This document shows, piece after piece, positions 61,977 to 64,000 of a stretch of DNA of 64,000 nucleotides. Position numbers and translations under genes: made by a program. The stretch spans positions 8,383,450-8,447,449 of the forward strand of contig NC_134026.1 in assembly GCF_964204645.1 (NCBI RefSeq), written 5' to 3'. Below the pieces are notes generated by a model. It did not search any database, was not told the DNA's origin, and worked only from the letters and a program-made list of their open reading frames with translations. This DNA comes from Tubulanus polymorphus. Taxonomy: Eukaryota; Nemertea; Palaeonemertea; Tubulaniformes; Tubulanidae. The stretch's first letter is position 1; each line of letters starts with the position of its first letter.

Positions 61977-63305
61977 TGGACGGAGGAACTCATTTCAGCT
62001 CATTTCTGCCTGCTCCTTTAACTCAATCGCAGGCGGGTATAAATAATCCACTTGCGTCAATGAGCCAACTCGAACTTGGCTACAACAAGCAACAATCTCC
62101 GGCGATAAATTAGAAATGCGCTCGTACCCGACCGAGATATCTGCTCATCTCTGACACGGGCGATTTATTACCACGAAATCAGAACAATGAAATGAACGAA
62201 CGAACGGTGGAGTATTAGCAATCCCATTCCGCCGCTGCCGCTGCCGCTGCTGGTTTTACTACGAAGGCAATTTACAACACGTCGAATTCAATATATTCCT
62301 ATTTTCGCAAGTCGCGGTGATCAATTTCTGCGCCCGCGCTCGAAAGGGATTCTCTATGTGCTGTGCGCCGGCGCAGGCCAGCAAATTCTATATCGGAAAC
62401 AAGATTGATGATGTCCTCATCGTCGTTGCTGTTGTCTAGCCGCCGATGTTTTCAAATCAGATTTTCCGGGTTTGTTTTTTTTTTTGCATCTACGCATCTC
62501 GTTGTTGTTGAGAAAACACGAAACGCCGGACGATTGAGCGGTCGAGAAAAAAACGTAAGCGAGGAATGCTTGGCTCGAAATTGTAGCGAATGGCGTTTTG
62601 CCAATTCGCGCGATTGATTCTGATTCATCGCGCCTTTCTCGAAGAAAGCGAGATGATAAAGAGTCGAACAGGCGCTGTGCGAGATGCTGTACACGTCCAA
62701 CGACGTACGGAATCGTTTCGATGAATGAACGATTATTTTTTCTTTCAAACAAGGGTATTCATCTCTATCCGTACTTCGCTGCATACACGTACGGGCATCA
62801 GCGATCGCAAGGCTGTCAAACGTTGAACGAAGCCATCAGCAACGAATTCAAATTTTTTTCAGTAACATTTCATTGGAATACGAAAGAAGATGTTGAAATC
62901 AATCGGTAATCAACAGCAAGACCTTCGGTAACATCTTTCATATTTCTGTACGCATCAAACAAATATGAAATCAGTATTTCTCGCTATAACATGGTAACAA
63001 AAACTGAAAATCAGGAACAGTTGGCGGCTCTGCGATTGTTACCGTAACGCAAGCGGCCGACGAAGGCCACAGAAAACGTAATGCAATTTTCATATCGTCC
63101 ACTGGTGCATCTATAATCAGTATCCCAAACATCGCTTCAATAACATCCTGATTAATCAACTATTCAATTAGTTCTCGATATACTCGATTAATCTTTCCTT
63201 CGCATCTTCCGAAGGCAGCCGTCCCAGCGAGACAGCAAGATACAATAGCCAATGCCTGCCTCCGCGGTATACGGCCGGGATACACGAGCCAGATTGACGT
63301 GTCCA

Positions 63306-63522
63306 CGATCGAGATGAAGAATGAAGAACCGATGCAAAATGAGTCACTTCCGGAACCTAAACAAGCAATAATTTGACCAATGCTAAAATATCGCTCGGGC
63401 CTTGACTTACGTTTTTAGTTGAGCCAAACAGGCACAGGCCAGTTTAGCACTCGTGTGAACTGTTGGTCCAGGCCTGATTTGGCATTTAGGTTGTGGCCAA
63501 AAACGCTTGCGCGATCAAGGCT
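63306..63522 (+). mobile_element. AGCCGCGATC-type MITE, degraded copy
   Basis: It contains CAAAATGAGTCACTTCCGGA, GAGCCAAACAGGCACAGGCC and GGCCAAAAACGCTTGCGCG, and ends GATCAAGGCT. The left end is eroded. Confidence 0.6.
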
Positions 63523-64000
63523 TGGCGCGATGTACAAAAAATGTGCGCGAATTTGAAATTGCCGTTTTTATCCCGACCAGGTTTATCAATGAACGCGCAG
63601 ACGCCGGGAGATTTCATTGATATTAAAGTATCGGGCGCGAAACCATGCGTGAAGACGTTTTACAGCTTCCACGACACAAAGTGGTCTACGTAGAGCACAC
63701 AGTCGATCAGCCAGAATTGACGCGAAGCCCCGGCGGATTTCGGAGCGGAGAAAAGCCGCTGTGCTCGTTCGAGCGAAATTACGTTCCGACACGCGACCTT
63801 GACCTTCACGTCTTGACGGGCCCGGCGTGTGTACGTAAGCGGCTCGCAAAAAAAAAAACGACGACAGCTACCAATTTACTTTTAAATCTCGTGCGTGCCG
63901 GCCTAGCGCGAGCACTTATCTGGTTGCTGCAACGTCGATAATTGATACTATTTTCTCATATTCGGGAAAATATCATTACGCAACGAGAATTGCTCGTTAA

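Larger units (their letters stand above)
30690..64000. other. 33 kb without recognisable coding sequence; presumed large upstream msi intron
   Basis: I searched the minus strand by eye for the remaining Musashi RRM motifs (KIFVGGL, MFIGGL, MLMFDK, KRSRGFGF) and found none with splice sites. The open frames present are short, lack domains and overlap on both strands. The stretch holds MITEs, diverged tandem repeats, possible LINE tails and a long polypyrimidine tract, listed separately. It is probably one intron continuing past 64000, but a small exon could have been missed. Confidence 0.5.

Overview
The window looks like nuclear DNA from an invertebrate animal, most likely a marine lophotrochozoan such as a mollusc, annelid or brachiopod. 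The clade is my inference. The signs are small exons with GT/AG introns, CpG that is not depleted, many (TA)n, (GTA)n and (TAA)n microsatellites, and many short inverted-repeat elements. Almost none of the long open frames look like real genes; most arise from simple repeats.

The one gene I can identify is the 3' part of musashi (msi), an RNA-binding translational regulator, on the minus strand. Seven exons join without a frame break: 30689-30607, 30051-29994, 24188-24084, 19290-19171, 17751-17521, 16216-16041 and 8969-8922. They encode 272 residues, running from the RNP1 motif of the second RRM, through an Ala/Gly/Pro-rich tail, to the stop codon. Two further small exons fit the same phase and may be alternatively included (24684-24649 and 17890-17861). 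A second 3' end is also likely: exon 16216-16041 can read into its intron, stop at 15983-15981, and be polyadenylated at an AATAAA followed by a GU-rich tract. The exons for RRM1 and the first half of RRM2 were not found, so the intron upstream of 30689 probably runs past the right edge of the window (over 33 kb).

Layout: 1-2400 is sequence downstream of the gene with a pogo-like MITE. 2400-8921 is a candidate long 3' UTR full of (TA)n arrays. 8922-30689 holds the msi exons and introns. 30690-64000 is non-coding, presumably the upstream intron, and is rich in repeats. The repeats fall into recognisable families: a TTAA-flanked piggyBac-like MITE with internal tandem palindromes (three copies), an AGCCGCGATCACAC-ended MITE (eight copies or fragments), TA-flanked pogo/Tc1-like elements, a GGATCC-ended dispersed repeat, foldback elements, diverged tandem arrays, and a polypyrimidine tract of about 580 bp at 60811-61391.

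No rRNA, tRNA, CRISPR or bacterial-type operon was seen. All calls come from reading the sequence; no database search was run.
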